Below, piece by piece: positions 37,059 to 51,900 of a stretch of 64,000 nt of DNA. The DNA comes from Nymphaea colorata (lineage: Eukaryota; Streptophyta; Magnoliopsida; Nymphaeales; Nymphaeaceae). Location of the stretch: the NCBI RefSeq assembly GCF_008831285.2, contig NC_045147.1, positions 16,470,854-16,534,853 of the forward strand, written 5' to 3'. The notes below the pieces were generated by a model that saw nothing but the letters and a program-made list of their open reading frames with translations, ran no database searches and had not been told where the DNA came from. Each line of letters opens with the position of its first letter. The first letter of the stretch is position 1. A program made the position numbers and the translations under genes.

Positions 37059-37095
37059 CTCTCTCAATCCTTGCTCCCGCGGTGCCTCTTCTTTC

Positions 37096-37499
37096 TCATC
37101 TCCCTGCACCTGAACAGAAGATATTGGGCAGTGTGAAGAAAATTATGGAGAATTCCAGAACGTCCTTGTCATCAATGTTCTTCTTCATCACCACAACATG
37201 GAGAGATGTTTCACGACTCGGATATTCGGAATGGAATTCCCCCAGCATTTTACCCTCGATAACGGAGTGGAGTTCCCCAACACCGTCCCCTTTCTTACAT
37301 GCATGCGTTCCACTTCCAGTGGGTACTGTGTACCCTCCCTCAGAGCACACTCAGCGTGCTTGGAAGCTACGCCATATTTCTTTTCTTTTTCTCTGCATCC
37401 AGAGCTGGAAGCTAAGGATTTCAGATTAATGAATCCCATGCTGTGCAAGTTTCTAACGCTACAAATAGATCTACCCAACAAGATGTATGGTTTGTCCAA
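37096..37499 (-). pseudogene. Degenerate coding-like fragment upstream of the Hikeshi copy
   Basis: Two minus-strand frames overlap as if joined by a frameshift near 37300: one with YPLEVERMHVRKGTVLG, the other with ELHSVIEGKMLGEFHSEYPS, SLHVVVMKKNIDDKDVLEF and FFTLPNIF. The residue pattern looks like a folded protein and lies upstream of, and codirectional with, the pseudogene. I considered the mitochondrial glycoprotein (p32/MAM33) family from the LEF-x-x-P-like pattern, but the match is too weak to call. Confidence 0.25.
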
Positions 37500-38560
37500 C
37501 TAAAGTTGGTTGCCAAAACTAAAGCCCATACTATCAGATTGGAGACCCCTATTTGTTATTCACTTTGTCAAAGAAATGATCTAAAGAGTGATCTTAAATC
37601 CAAGGATTTTCAAGAAAGAAACATCTTAACGACAGATCATGTTAAAGCAATTAAACACCCCCCATAGTGTAACCATAGGAGGGCAAGAAGCCATTCTACT
37701 GCTCAAGTCGAGTGACAGAGTTTTTCCAGCATGGAGAATTTACACAACAGCTTTTGGAAGAAATGTATTTTGATAATTTTTACTTGAATCCTTAATGTAT
37801 ATAAGAAGGTAAAACTAGCCATTTAGATTAACCATCAACTTTTAAAAACTCAAACACCGTGTGTTATTAAGGTTTAGCCAAGTCTGCAGTTCAAAACTTG
37901 TATAAAGACTTTTGTTTTGTATTCTTAGAGTTTGATGAGTCAACTTTCGAACTTTGGTAAGTTTCGTGGTTTATTCTCTAAGTTGACTCTTGGTCTACTA
38001 ACTGGATTATATTAAAATGAAATTCAATTTTTTATTAAAACATTTGACACAGCCTCAAGTCGCATAGCTCAAACGAATGGACATGAGACATGTGTGCACG
38101 CCCTAATTCGATTTGTGGGGGCTTATGTTTCTATACCAAAGAATTGGGTGGTCTCGTGTATGCAGCTGTCCCATCACACAGCTCTTAATTTTAAGAAAGA
38201 AAAAAGTAACTTCAATTTTCATTTATAGGTGATAGGACAACCTCCTACTAATCCATCCAAACATAAATAAAATAGACACAAAAACTAAAAGATATTTCTC
38301 TCAACCCATGGATTTAAATATCACTAAAAATTCTTATATTGTCTTGAGAGAACACTTTTTTTTTTTCTATGGCTTCATCGGTGAGTTTTTACCACAGAGA
38401 GTTTTATATTTGGTTTCATTAAACAAAAAAAAAAGTTAATGGAATTTATTACATTTTAAATAAAAAATTCTCATTTTCAGGGTTTTATGCTATTTCTAGA
38501 GGCGGTGATTATATTTTGAGAAAATTTCCAAAGACTTCGTAATGTTTTCTTTCTGACTTC
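37500..38560. other. Spacer upstream of calmodulin
   Basis: AT-rich sequence with no recognised gene. The last 130 bp before the calmodulin start (38570-38701) become GC- and purine-rich, as expected for its 5' UTR. Confidence 0.4.
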
Positions 38561-38689
38561 GCCAGCTCACGTCCGGGTTGGCCGTACAAGTTCTCCCCTT
38601 CTGTGCCGTGCAGAAGGGGGCAGAGAAGAGCCAGCAAGCGAGCGGCGGCAGAGGAGGAAGAGGAAGAGGGGAAGTAGGAAACTCTGTGA

Positions 38690-42101
<3,412 letters not shown>

Positions 42102-43903
42102 TGTTGGGATGAGAAGATTCACACCACATGGATCTCTCGGTTTGTCTTAGAATGTCCCGCTTTGAATGTCCCGCTTTTGTTTGCACCCCTCAGTTTTTCT
42201 ACTTACCGGATTAGTGTGGTTTTGTTTTAGCCTTATCTGATATATGAATTTAGACTTTGCATGTGCAATCTATCAAATCATTTTTGAACGTGGGTCCTGC
42301 TTTGCGAAAAGCACTTTTATGGACGTGGGAAGTGAGCTTCCCAGGATTAAGAAGCACGCCTTTTATATAGGAGAGGTGCGCTTCCCTAAGACTGAAAGCT
42401 GTATTAAGTTTTTTTTTTTTTTTTTCACCAAGAGTATGTTTGTTTCATGGGGGATGTGAGATACGTGGCGGTCTGAAATCATCATGGATTCAAGGTTGGA
42501 CCTCCCTTTCCTATGGGACCATCTGACCTTAAATCCACAGGTTATGTAACGTGGATTTAAGATCCACATTATTGAGATCTTCAGTTTATATACGTGAACG
42601 TATTTTTCAGATCTAAGATTTGAGACTATCAAATGTTTTTCATTGAAAAAGAATCTCTATTCCCTCAAATAGGAATCAATTTTAGGTGAAAAAATAATGG
42701 TTTTTGATTAAAAAAATGTATTTCAGGGAAACTATAATATAAAAACAACGAGCTTGTGGGGTTTCTGGTTTGGCTTTTGGGTTCTCAGTTCGAAGAATGC
42801 ACCATGATCAAGGTCATCTCCGAGCTTGAACCACCAGGGGAAACCTAGCCAGTGGGAATGATGGTAACTGGCAAGGTAACACTGGTCGAATTGTAATCCA
42901 TTCAAAAGATGGATACAGGCGGCTCCTATGATCCCATCCTTCGATAGTTCTTTAGATTGGAGCTTTCTCAAATCCTGAAAGGGGAAGGAAATCTCGCAGG
43001 CCCATAAAACTCACTCCCAAGTGTGGTGATTTACAAGTTTCTTCCTTGCAATTGTGAAAGGAACGCACGATCAATACAGGGTGGGCTCGATGCTAATGAA
43101 GGAGAGATCACCTCCGATACGGTCAAGGTCTGTGAGGCTTGCGCCCTTTTTTCCGCATGGTAAGGCAGAAAAAAGGTCATAAAGGTTTGCCTCGAGGGAC
43201 TTAAGTGGGGTCGTACGTTGGTCCTGCGGAATCTGCTTGGTTAACGGAGAAAGTGTCAAGGAGGGGGAGGTAAAGGAGGAAGCTCTCACGCGCAAGGCAC
43301 AATTTGGCCCCCGCATTTGATGGGATTCCGACCAACTGTTGTCTTAAAGGTATTGGTCTTCCAGAACGACTTGCAGAAGGCAGAGTTGCAGAAGGCAGAG
43401 TGATGAAAAAGGTCCTACCATGTCAGTGTTAATGTCATCCCGAAGCATCAAGGGAAGGTCCATAACTAACTTCTCTAAAAGGATGACGGTTTCTTTCAGG
43501 CAAGTGGGAGGAACCTGATGCCCGAATGGGAGCTGAAGCCTCCCCCTGCTTCCAGAGTTTAGGGTTGTTTTGGTGTAGGAAGTGGGTATAGTACAATGTC
43601 GACTAGGTACTACGCTAACAAGAATCGAGCTGTCGATGTGCATTTTCATTGCATTGCCTGCTGTCCTGCTGTGACGAGGGTTTCGTCACACCACCAATGA
43701 CTGTTTACTGAACTTAAGTGATTCATATTCAGGTCTAATTGACGAAGTGGGAGAAATTCACATCCCACTCTTGGAGTGGCTTTCAAACCAAGATCTCCTG
43801 ACAGTGAATGTGAGATTAGGGACTTACATTCCCTTGGGTGTACTTTCCCGTCCCCCAGTTACATGCAGCTTCCACAAGTGCCAAGCCAAGAAAGTTGCTG
43901 AGG

Positions 43904-43969
<66 letters not shown>

Positions 43970-46299
43970 ATTATGTGAAATGCCTATGTCGAAAAGAAAG
44001 AAAGAGAAAAAAAAAACCTATGGGCAGTAGGAATGCTAGTTACCGAAGAAGGTAGTAACGATAGAAAGAATCTTGCGAAGGCCTCGGTTTGAGAGGTTTG
44101 CTCATCCGAAGTCCCTTGTAAAACTGGTTTCTGCCCAGGTTGAAAATCAACCCTTAGGCTCATTAGGAAAGTCAGGTTAAGGGTGCAATAAAGAAAACCG
44201 TAACCCTACAGGCCTACTTCCTCATTATCACCCATCTCTTATTATTTTTTCTTCGTTTTCTCTGACTGCTCCTCAAACTGTGAAACAGGAGAAGAATGCA
44301 ATAACCTATTTCAGAAAGAAACTGTGAGCTGGCTCACAGAAAGATCTTGGCTGAACTTTTGTTGGCTGGATACGTACATGTTAGGAGTTGGCTTTGATGA
44401 TCCATTTAAATTAAATTGAAGGAGTACTGAACAGATTTTCTGACTTGTGTCCCACAATTCAAAGCCTGGCCCGGCTTATTTGTTATTGGGCCCAGGGGTG
44501 AGCTTTGTTCATGCATTTATAAGCATGCTGGGCCTTTATGGGTCAGCCCAACGTCAGCTAAACGGACCAGCTCAGTGCAGCCCAGTGCCCAGGCTTACTA
44601 CCCTGACCATTAACGGAGATCTAGCAAAAACTAGTTAACATATTTGTATGAAAAATGCATTGCAAAAATATGAGAAATACGGCAACCATGTAGAGTCTTG
44701 TCACATGGGGAGTTCTCAAGCTGCCCAGAGGGTCCAGAAATTTTATAGAAAAGTGAAAAATATAGCAGGGGTTAGATTCATTGAGACACCAATTTTTAGA
44801 GTAAGCAACTCTAGACAATATCGTCTAACAAAATTAGACAGCAATAGACAAGTCACATACTCCTTATATTCTTTCTTGAGGCGTGTGCGTTTTAATATGA
44901 ATTTCATCATTTTTTATTCAATCAATTATAAGATGACAGTTATGCAAATTAAACAGTAAGAACTAAAACTCTTCCTTCACTCTCCCATGGTTCGTTGCTC
45001 TCTTTTTGCTCATTTTTCAGTTCAAACCCTCTCATATCATGCAAGTGCTGAATAATTCTGCTATTTCGAATAGTTGCTCATCATTGTACACTGTGGAAAA
45101 CCCATGTCCCATATCCAATTGTTTAAAAAGGGTGAACACAAGTCACGCGCGTTGATTTCACTTGGAAGAGTGAAATACCTCTACGACCAGTCATTTGCTC
45201 ATGATACCCACATTGTAGAACATTCCACCTATATGAACCATTTCCACTTGACTAAGCACTCACCAGGAGAACCAAGCAGGCCAGTCCTTATTCCACTTAA
45301 ACAGGTGCACCACCTTACCCACTTAAACAGGAGAATCAACGAACTCACATCAGTTGGCAAGATTCTTTATTTGTACCATGTTGCTGAGTGTCACAAATAT
45401 TTGTTTGTACTCCCACTCCACAAGCAAAAAATTTCCATGATATACGGATACCAGTGCGCTTTCGTGTGCATGTATGGGCTTGGCGCAGAGAACCCATTTT
45501 CATTTTTGTGAGAGGTTCAGCCAAAATAACTACCTCCATGAAATAGACACGAATTTTCATCATTACACGGGCGGTCCCAAAATACACTAAGACGGCTGCT
45601 CTACTTGGTTGCGTTACTAGATCATAACAAACACTGCAAATGACTTGGAAATTTCATCAACAGAGACGTTATTCAAAGGAGACATATAGTAGGGAGCAGG
45701 CAGTCCGAGGAAGCTCTAAATATGAAAAGGAAACAAAGATATGAGATTGATGATGAGAAGTTACAATCCTGGCTCAAATGTAGAAATGGGGAGATCGGCC
45801 TATGCAGCAAATTTGAGAAAGTCACCATCGCTTATTGTCAGAAAGCGAAATGCATGCCTCTCGACTGTAGTAACACGAGTATTTGTGAATACAAAGAATA
45901 ATCAAGTTACCATTGCCTCCTCCATCCATGTAATCTCTATAAAGAATATGAAACGCATGAAACAGATAAACTCAGAATAACTGGTAACAGCGCAGGAGGT
46001 TTATGTTGAACAGAACAGGGAAGTGTTCTCGTCACAAAATTTGCCAAGGACTTCAATATGTATGTGAACAGATATCATGTCAGCAGGTTGACTTAATTTG
46101 TACAATGCCTGTCAATGTTCACTTCATTATACCAAGGTTGAGTCTTCGTAAACAAAATCTTTTGCCTTGATTAAGACAACTATATATGCACATTGTGGAA
46201 AAGAATACACGCCACTTGACATTGACCTGATAAGAGCTTCAGATGGAACCATCACCTACTGTGTGAAAAAGTTGAGATGCCCATGGTTTAACTTTAGGA
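42102..46299. other. Spacer between calmodulin and NAA40 (convergent 3' ends)
   Basis: After the calmodulin 3' UTR comes a poly-T run (42410-42425) and a short dispersed repeat at about 42465-42615 built of GGATTTAAGATCCAC-like blocks, related to blocks at 60560-60960. Minus-strand frames at 42732-43649 look like remains of a decayed element. A TG/TA microsatellite lies at 43904-43965. A 145-codon plus-strand frame at 45074-45511 has no recognised family. No gene is supported. Confidence 0.4.
43904..43965. repeat. (TG)n(TA)n compound microsatellite
   Basis: A TG run of about 15 bp passes into about 46 bp of TA. Confidence 0.95.
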
Positions 46300-49200
46300 T
46301 CAATGGTGTGCTTCACCTGTAAAGCTGTTTCCCTGCACAAAAATCAGATCATCAAAAACACTTGAGAGTTGGCTGTGTTAAATCTGCATTACTTTCACGG
46401 TCTGTCTTTTTCCCCTACTCATCTAGTAACCAGAAACCTGCCCCTACAATGCATAAAACACATAATAGCATTCCAAATTTCATTATTGAGGATAATAACT
46501 AACCTCTAATTTGTCTTTAGCTTCAGGATGGAATGTTTTGCACAGTATTTCATAACTCTTCTCAGCTCCTATCTGGAAACAAAACCGTGTAATCCATTGA
46601 GGATGCCAAATGCACCATGGCAAGTTGTAAAAGAAAGAGTAGCAAACAATAATTGAACTGTATACTGATTGTTAACAGGATGTTCCTCTAGTTGAGATGC
46701 TACACACCAGAGGATCAACTCGCGAAGGTGAAATGGTCGAAATTGTGTATCTGTCAAAACAATGTGAAATCAATGTTTATATACAAAGTCATGCTTCAGC
46801 CTGAAGCTGATATAGAACAGCCATAAGTTATTATGATTACACACCAATGCATTATGCATTACCTAAGTTTACTTGTGTAGAAATGCATGGCTGACACATT
46901 TGCCTTCTGAACTGTAAGCATAACAGCACCCATTCGATTCTGTACACAAAAAAGAATATAGTCTGATTCTGCATAGTTCTAGTAAAAAAAAAATAAAAAA
47001 TGCAAGGTCCAAGTAGAACACAACAGAAAAAGAAAACCTTTATCTAAGCCCATGAGTAACAGCAAAGATTCAATAACTAGTAAATTGCAACTGTTTAATG
47101 AAGAAATATGAACAGTACCTTTCGAGCAATAAGCTCAATGAGTTGCATCAGGAACTTGCCTAACCCCTTCCCTTGCACACAGGGCTCCAACTGAAGTTCA
47201 TAAACATATGTAACAGGTATGTCCTCCTCCACAATAAAGCGATACTGTACAAACCCCACAACTGAATCTCCATCTGCCATCCAGTGGATTTGGCATTCAT
47301 CTGAATCATCGTTGAGAGTTTCTTTAGCAACTGTTCCTCTGGCTCTTCGGATAAATATATAACGTGCTTCAGGAGCAACCATTTCTCTGCGTTTGATCTT
47401 CTCTTCAGCAGGCCATTCTGGTCCATATGGACCTTCCATATTAAGCTGAAAATCTATAGTAGGTTAGGCTGATACACTACTTAAACAATTGAAGAGTACA
47501 AAAATCACCACCTATTTCTTGGGAAACCAGGAAAAAGAAAAGTCACATATGTACCTTTAACAGACACTGAATGTACTTTTTCATAGGAGAAGAAAGTTGG
47601 TCACCAATTCCTGACTCCAGACATAGTGTGAGTCCTGGATGTAGACAAGTTCAGAACATGACATCAGGTTCTTCAAGTAAACTTGCAACTTAGCACTTTG
47701 TCAATAGAGCTGCTGAATGAACAAGAGAGGAAATCAATAATGGGAGTTGGCTAAAGATTAAGGAATGGGAAGGAGATCGTTTGAATGGACAAACAATGGC
47801 ATAGTTTAAAGCAGAGGCTCCTTTTAGTTCTCTTTCAAGTTTATTACAGAATATATCTGCTTCCCCAAATATGTATAGCTGGACATTGCAATCAGAAATT
47901 GGCAGGATCGAGCAACAAAAGGTAGCAGCTTCCCATGAAGCATCAAAACTAACCATTCCTATCAAACTTCTGAAAGGGCTGAAAAAAAGCAAGATGGTCA
48001 GCTTCAGCTGATGCAGCTTTTATTATGCCATCAATTGCTTTTCTCTTTTCAAGAACCTATTCCAATCAGACAAGTTCGACATTAGCATATTATTGTAGAA
48101 TACAACCTGTACGAATATAATCACAAAATGATAAGTAAAAAGCCCTGCTCAACTACCTTCAAAAAAATTGACAACAAAGAAACAACAGCTCATAAGAATT
48201 CAACCAACACAAAAGGCAGAGGCACCCAGTTAGCTTCCATCCATTGTATGAATATGAGCTTCAAAGAAAAAAGGAATTAAAAATGATGCCAACTTTAATC
48301 AGCACGTTCAAAGAAGCATCAAGCAGAACCCAAACATAAATATAGTGCACAGTTTGTGCCAATATCAGCACAATCTGCCAGCGATAACTTTACAAGGAAA
48401 GAGAGTTCCAAACCTACGCTTCTCATGAATGTTTTTAGGCGTAAGTATCAGGCGTTTAATTATTTACAACACCAAACTCTAAAATTTCTGAATTCTAGTG
48501 ATCTCCACTTCTTACTTTATTATCATCATACAAGAGGTGGGATTCTTTCGACCTAAATCTTTCCATCAAGAAATTAAATAAATAGCTCATGGGCAGAAAC
48601 CCAAAAAATGATCTTGCTGACCCCAAGGTAAAAGTAGAAATTGTACTCGCCATTTAATTAGACTAACAGTCCTGAGCTAATGCTGAATCCGCATGTTACA
48701 AATGCTTAACCCCAGGCTCCAGCCGTGAGGAAAGGGATTTTCTTTTCCTGCTATTGGTAAACTATAGTATCAGAGCATCTCTCTTTACAGTATAATTCCT
48801 CTCCAATTCGATGGATCAGTAGGCAAGAGAAACTAATTCTGGGTATCTCCTGCAAGACTTTTAAGTCGTAGAAATTGAATTGAGACAGTACACACACTTT
48901 TCTCCACGAAATAAATTCAAGAGGCTAATAACCCGTGCTTAACAGAATAGACTATCTTCCAAGAATTGCAGAATGCAAGATGAGATACAGATTCAACTTC
49001 TAGCATCTCCAGGAGGCTATGATACAGAGCGGTAGCCATGTTCGAATGGTTATTTATCCTCTAGTCTGTGCGAAGGGCAGTTGAACCTTACAGGAAATTA
49101 TTTAGGGTAATAGGACCCAAGACAATGCAACCAACTCAGACGTCGTCCTCCTACTAGGTTTAGAAGCCGAGCGAGTGAAACTGCACAGAGCCCAGAATAA

Positions 49201-49821
49201 TAAACTACGGGGTGGACAGCTTTGAACCAAATTACAAACCTTCTCAACTTACAGTATAACTAATACAATCCTCTTTCTGAAAGTCAATAGTGGCACCATA
49301 TCTTGGTCGTGGAACTTATTGTAGCTCTAGAGTCTACAAAGTTATTGTTCTTAATGAATTCCATTGATTTACATGTTCCATCATTCGCTACAACAGATAT
49401 ATCAGTCGGAATGTTAAGACGCCAACAAGAAAAGGTTAGTAGGAGGAGTAGACAAGGGAAAATGGTTCTTAGTTTCTGACTACACAAGTCCATCGGTAAC
49501 GTTGGAAACCACATGGTCCTAATCTCAACATGCTAAAATTCATCAGTTTAATGTGTTATCAAGGACCAACCTGCTATAAGATTACAAGGATCAAAAGTAA
49601 CAGTCAGATAGAGAAGCTAAATATGGAGCTTAAACTCAGTAATTCATCTAATCACGCAAACAATAGCCATCTAAAAATGGGCATTTTGGGGAAGATTATT
49701 AAGGAAGAGATGGACAAAAAAGAAAATGAAAGGGAAGATACTCCAAAACAAGTGGGGCAATAACTATTTTCAACCTCAACCTCAATGGTGGTGCGCTCCA
49801 CCTCAACTTCCATCAACGCAA

Positions 49822-49876
<55 letters not shown>

Positions 49877-49925
49877 CTTTCCTCTTAGACTTCTTCTCCT
49901 TGTTCTGAAGCTTCTTGGTATCCAT
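46300..49925 (-). CDS. NAA40: N-alpha-acetyltransferase 40 (NatD), 8 exons
   Basis: GNAT-fold acetyltransferase that acetylates the N-terminal Ser of histones H4 and H2A. Exons in coding order: 49925-49875, 48056-47954, 47634-47555, 47445-47119, 46939-46863, 46750-46708, 46572-46504, 46332-46300; 783 nt, 260 aa. It starts MDTKKLQNKEKKSKRKE, the lysine-rich head seen in plant NAA40, followed by VLEKRKAIDGIIKAAS. Other conserved blocks: LESGIGDQLSS, MEGPYGPEWPAEEK, KRREMVAPEARYIF, VGFVQYRF, YVYELQLEP. The acetyl-CoA pyrophosphate loop is VQGKGLG at about residues 168-174, then LTVQKANVSAMHFY and YEILCKTFHP. The protein ends GNSFTGEAHH. Start choice: the first Met of the basic head; the exon is tiny and its donor GTCTCT is part of a CT repeat. 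All other junctions are ordinary GT-AG and in phase. Confidence 0.95.
49825..49873. repeat. (GA)n microsatellite abutting the NAA40 intron 1 donor
   Basis: About 49 bp of GA on the plus strand, so CT on the NAA40 transcript. The intron's GT is 49874-49873, so the repeat begins within the splice site itself. Confidence 0.95.
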
Positions 49926-51600
49926 GGCGACCGCTATGGGAGTGACGAAGATCTCTCCCTCCTCCCAGTTAGAGAAGGAAGGACCACCGCAGCATTATCT
50001 GATAAAATCCTTTTGACACAAGGAGGAGGTGCGAGCATCCTGCAATATTTCAAAGGGTTGAAGAACAGCAAAAAAGGGAACGCCGCGCGAAAAAGCAGCG
50101 AATAACAGGGACCAAGGCAAGGGTGAAAGGTAACGAATCTAAGATCGGAGCCAAAAGAGAAAGGAACGGCATCAAGATAGTGCTTAAATGGAACCCGTTT
50201 CCGTAAGGGGAATCGGTCCAGATTAACCACAAGGAAGTTGTTTTACCAATGACAAAACCCAACTTTGGAATTAACAGAAATTTAATAATCTAAAATTTAG
50301 GAAGAAAGGTCCGCGAAAATTGAAAAGGTTTGCCAAAAATTAGGAAAAAACAACCTAAAAAGATGATTTATAAGGGCAGAATCACTTTGAAGATTAAAGT
50401 ATGCTTTGACATTATAAAAAAATTAAAATAGTTGAAAGAAACAATTAAAGAATGGTGACCTGATTTGACCTTTCTTTCTTTTACCGATCTTCAATCGACC
50501 AGCGACTTTCTGACTCAAAAAGCCTGCAACTTTGAAGAGTTGATCATGCGTTCTTACGCCCTTAAAAATTCGAAAAACCGGCGGCCCGATCTTTTCAGTT
50601 TCCCTTACGAGCCAATCGAGTGTTTAGGGAAACCGTGTTATTCCATGATGAATCATGAACGACCCTCATGATGGTAAGAAAGAAGCTCATGGCTTTACCG
50701 ATAACTAGCTCGGTTGCAAGAATAAACTTGGAAGATATGTAAACACAAGGGAGACTGCATACGGGATGCAACTTTTGCCTCATGGGTTCACATCTTAGTT
50801 AAATTCGGACTTAATCGAGACGCGGGCTTGGATTGATTAGATGATCCAAACTGAGTCAGTTAACCGACATATTACAATTTTATTTCTTTTAAAAAATAAG
50901 AAAAACATCTAAAATAAAAAAAATAATAATAAAATTTAAATATGACAAATGAGTAGTAATTCATGCTGCGCATACTACAGCTGGAATTTTGAACAGTTCG
51001 ATCCAATGAAATAAAGGATTTGATATTTTTAGCTCGGTCACATGATAATCCAAGGAGGCTTTCCATGTTATGCCCCGAACACATGTTCTCACTTATACGA
51101 AAAGGGACATTTTGATCATTTTATTGGAGAAAATTTTCTTGGGCTCCAGTTTTGCCCTCATAGAGGTGAGAGTCTTCCATTTAACAAGTGAAGGCATTTT
51201 CGTCATTTATATCGCATAACACATGGTCCCATGTTGGGGACTATAACATATAGTGATTATAACCATGCTGCTTTCACTAGTAGCATCCAACTCCTTATTT
51301 ACCAATCAATGGCTCTAGAAGGGCAGAGACAGAAATTTTTTATGAGGGATTTCAACTTATAGTTTCAAAATTTTAACAAGAGACAAAATATAATTTTTTA
51401 AATCTTTTATATAGAATAAATGATTTTTTTAAAAAAAAAATTTACATGTCCCCCATGTCAATTGGTTTGGTTGATGGCCTTTTTGGTGAGTTTGGTCTCA
51501 TGCATGACAACCCATCTAGAGCTATGTTGAGATAATAAGGCATCATTTCATATTTCACCAAACTAAATTTGTATGTCACAAACAGACAAAGCGTGTAGAA
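49926..51600. other. NAA40 upstream region and spacer
   Basis: The first 200 bp before the NAA40 start are GC-richer and hold its 5' UTR and promoter on the minus strand; no clear TATA box was identified. Further out, a 67-codon frame at 50465-50671 has no recognised family. At 51315-51345 there is a piece resembling the left end of the hAT-like MITE family (GGGCAGAGACAGAAATTTTT), without a defined right end. Confidence 0.4.
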
Positions 51601-51645
51601 CTTGATTTTCATTTAATTTTGGAAAAAATATAAGCAGGGATCAAT

Positions 51646-51900
51646 ATGATAGCATATATACTACAAAGTGTACACTTAATATTGAATGCAAAGGCACTTG
51701 AAAATGAACGACTTGACTTGAGTTTTAATAAATCCGATTTGGATCCGGTATCTGACAAAACTGCTTCAAAGTCGGAAGAAAATGCAGATCATACGAAAGA
51801 TGGGGGCAGAGCTGATTGGTTAAGGAGATTACTGCCTTCTCCGTGTGGAGATATATTCAACCCTCTTGTTTATCTGTTGTATTACTCAAAAGAGCAGTGA
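51646..51900 (+). CDS. Hypothetical small protein, 84 aa
   Basis: An uninterrupted frame from MIAYILQSVHLI to LVYLLYYSKEQ, TGA at 51898-51900. It has a hydrophobic start, an acidic hydrophilic middle (SFNKSDLDPVSDKT, EENADHTKDGG) and an amphipathic end with DWLRRLLPSPCGDIF. A TATA-like stretch lies about 25 nt upstream and AT-rich possible polyadenylation sequence follows. The composition looks more like a real peptide than neighbouring shadows, but I recognise no family, and no intron or conserved partner supports it. It could be a small secreted or regulatory peptide, or chance. Confidence 0.25.
   Translation: MIAYILQSVHLILNAKALENERLDLSFNKSDLDPVSDKTASKSEENADHTKDGGRADWLRRLLPSPCGDIFNPLVYLLYYSKEQ

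Noticed and set aside
42732..43649. Series of minus-strand frames suggestive of a decayed retroelement
   Set aside because: Frames are interrupted and no reverse transcriptase, integrase or gag motif can be identified, so only a spacer note is given.
45074..45511. 145-codon plus-strand frame between calmodulin and NAA40
   Set aside because: No recognised domain, rich in His and Lys, overlapped by an equally open minus frame; treated as chance.
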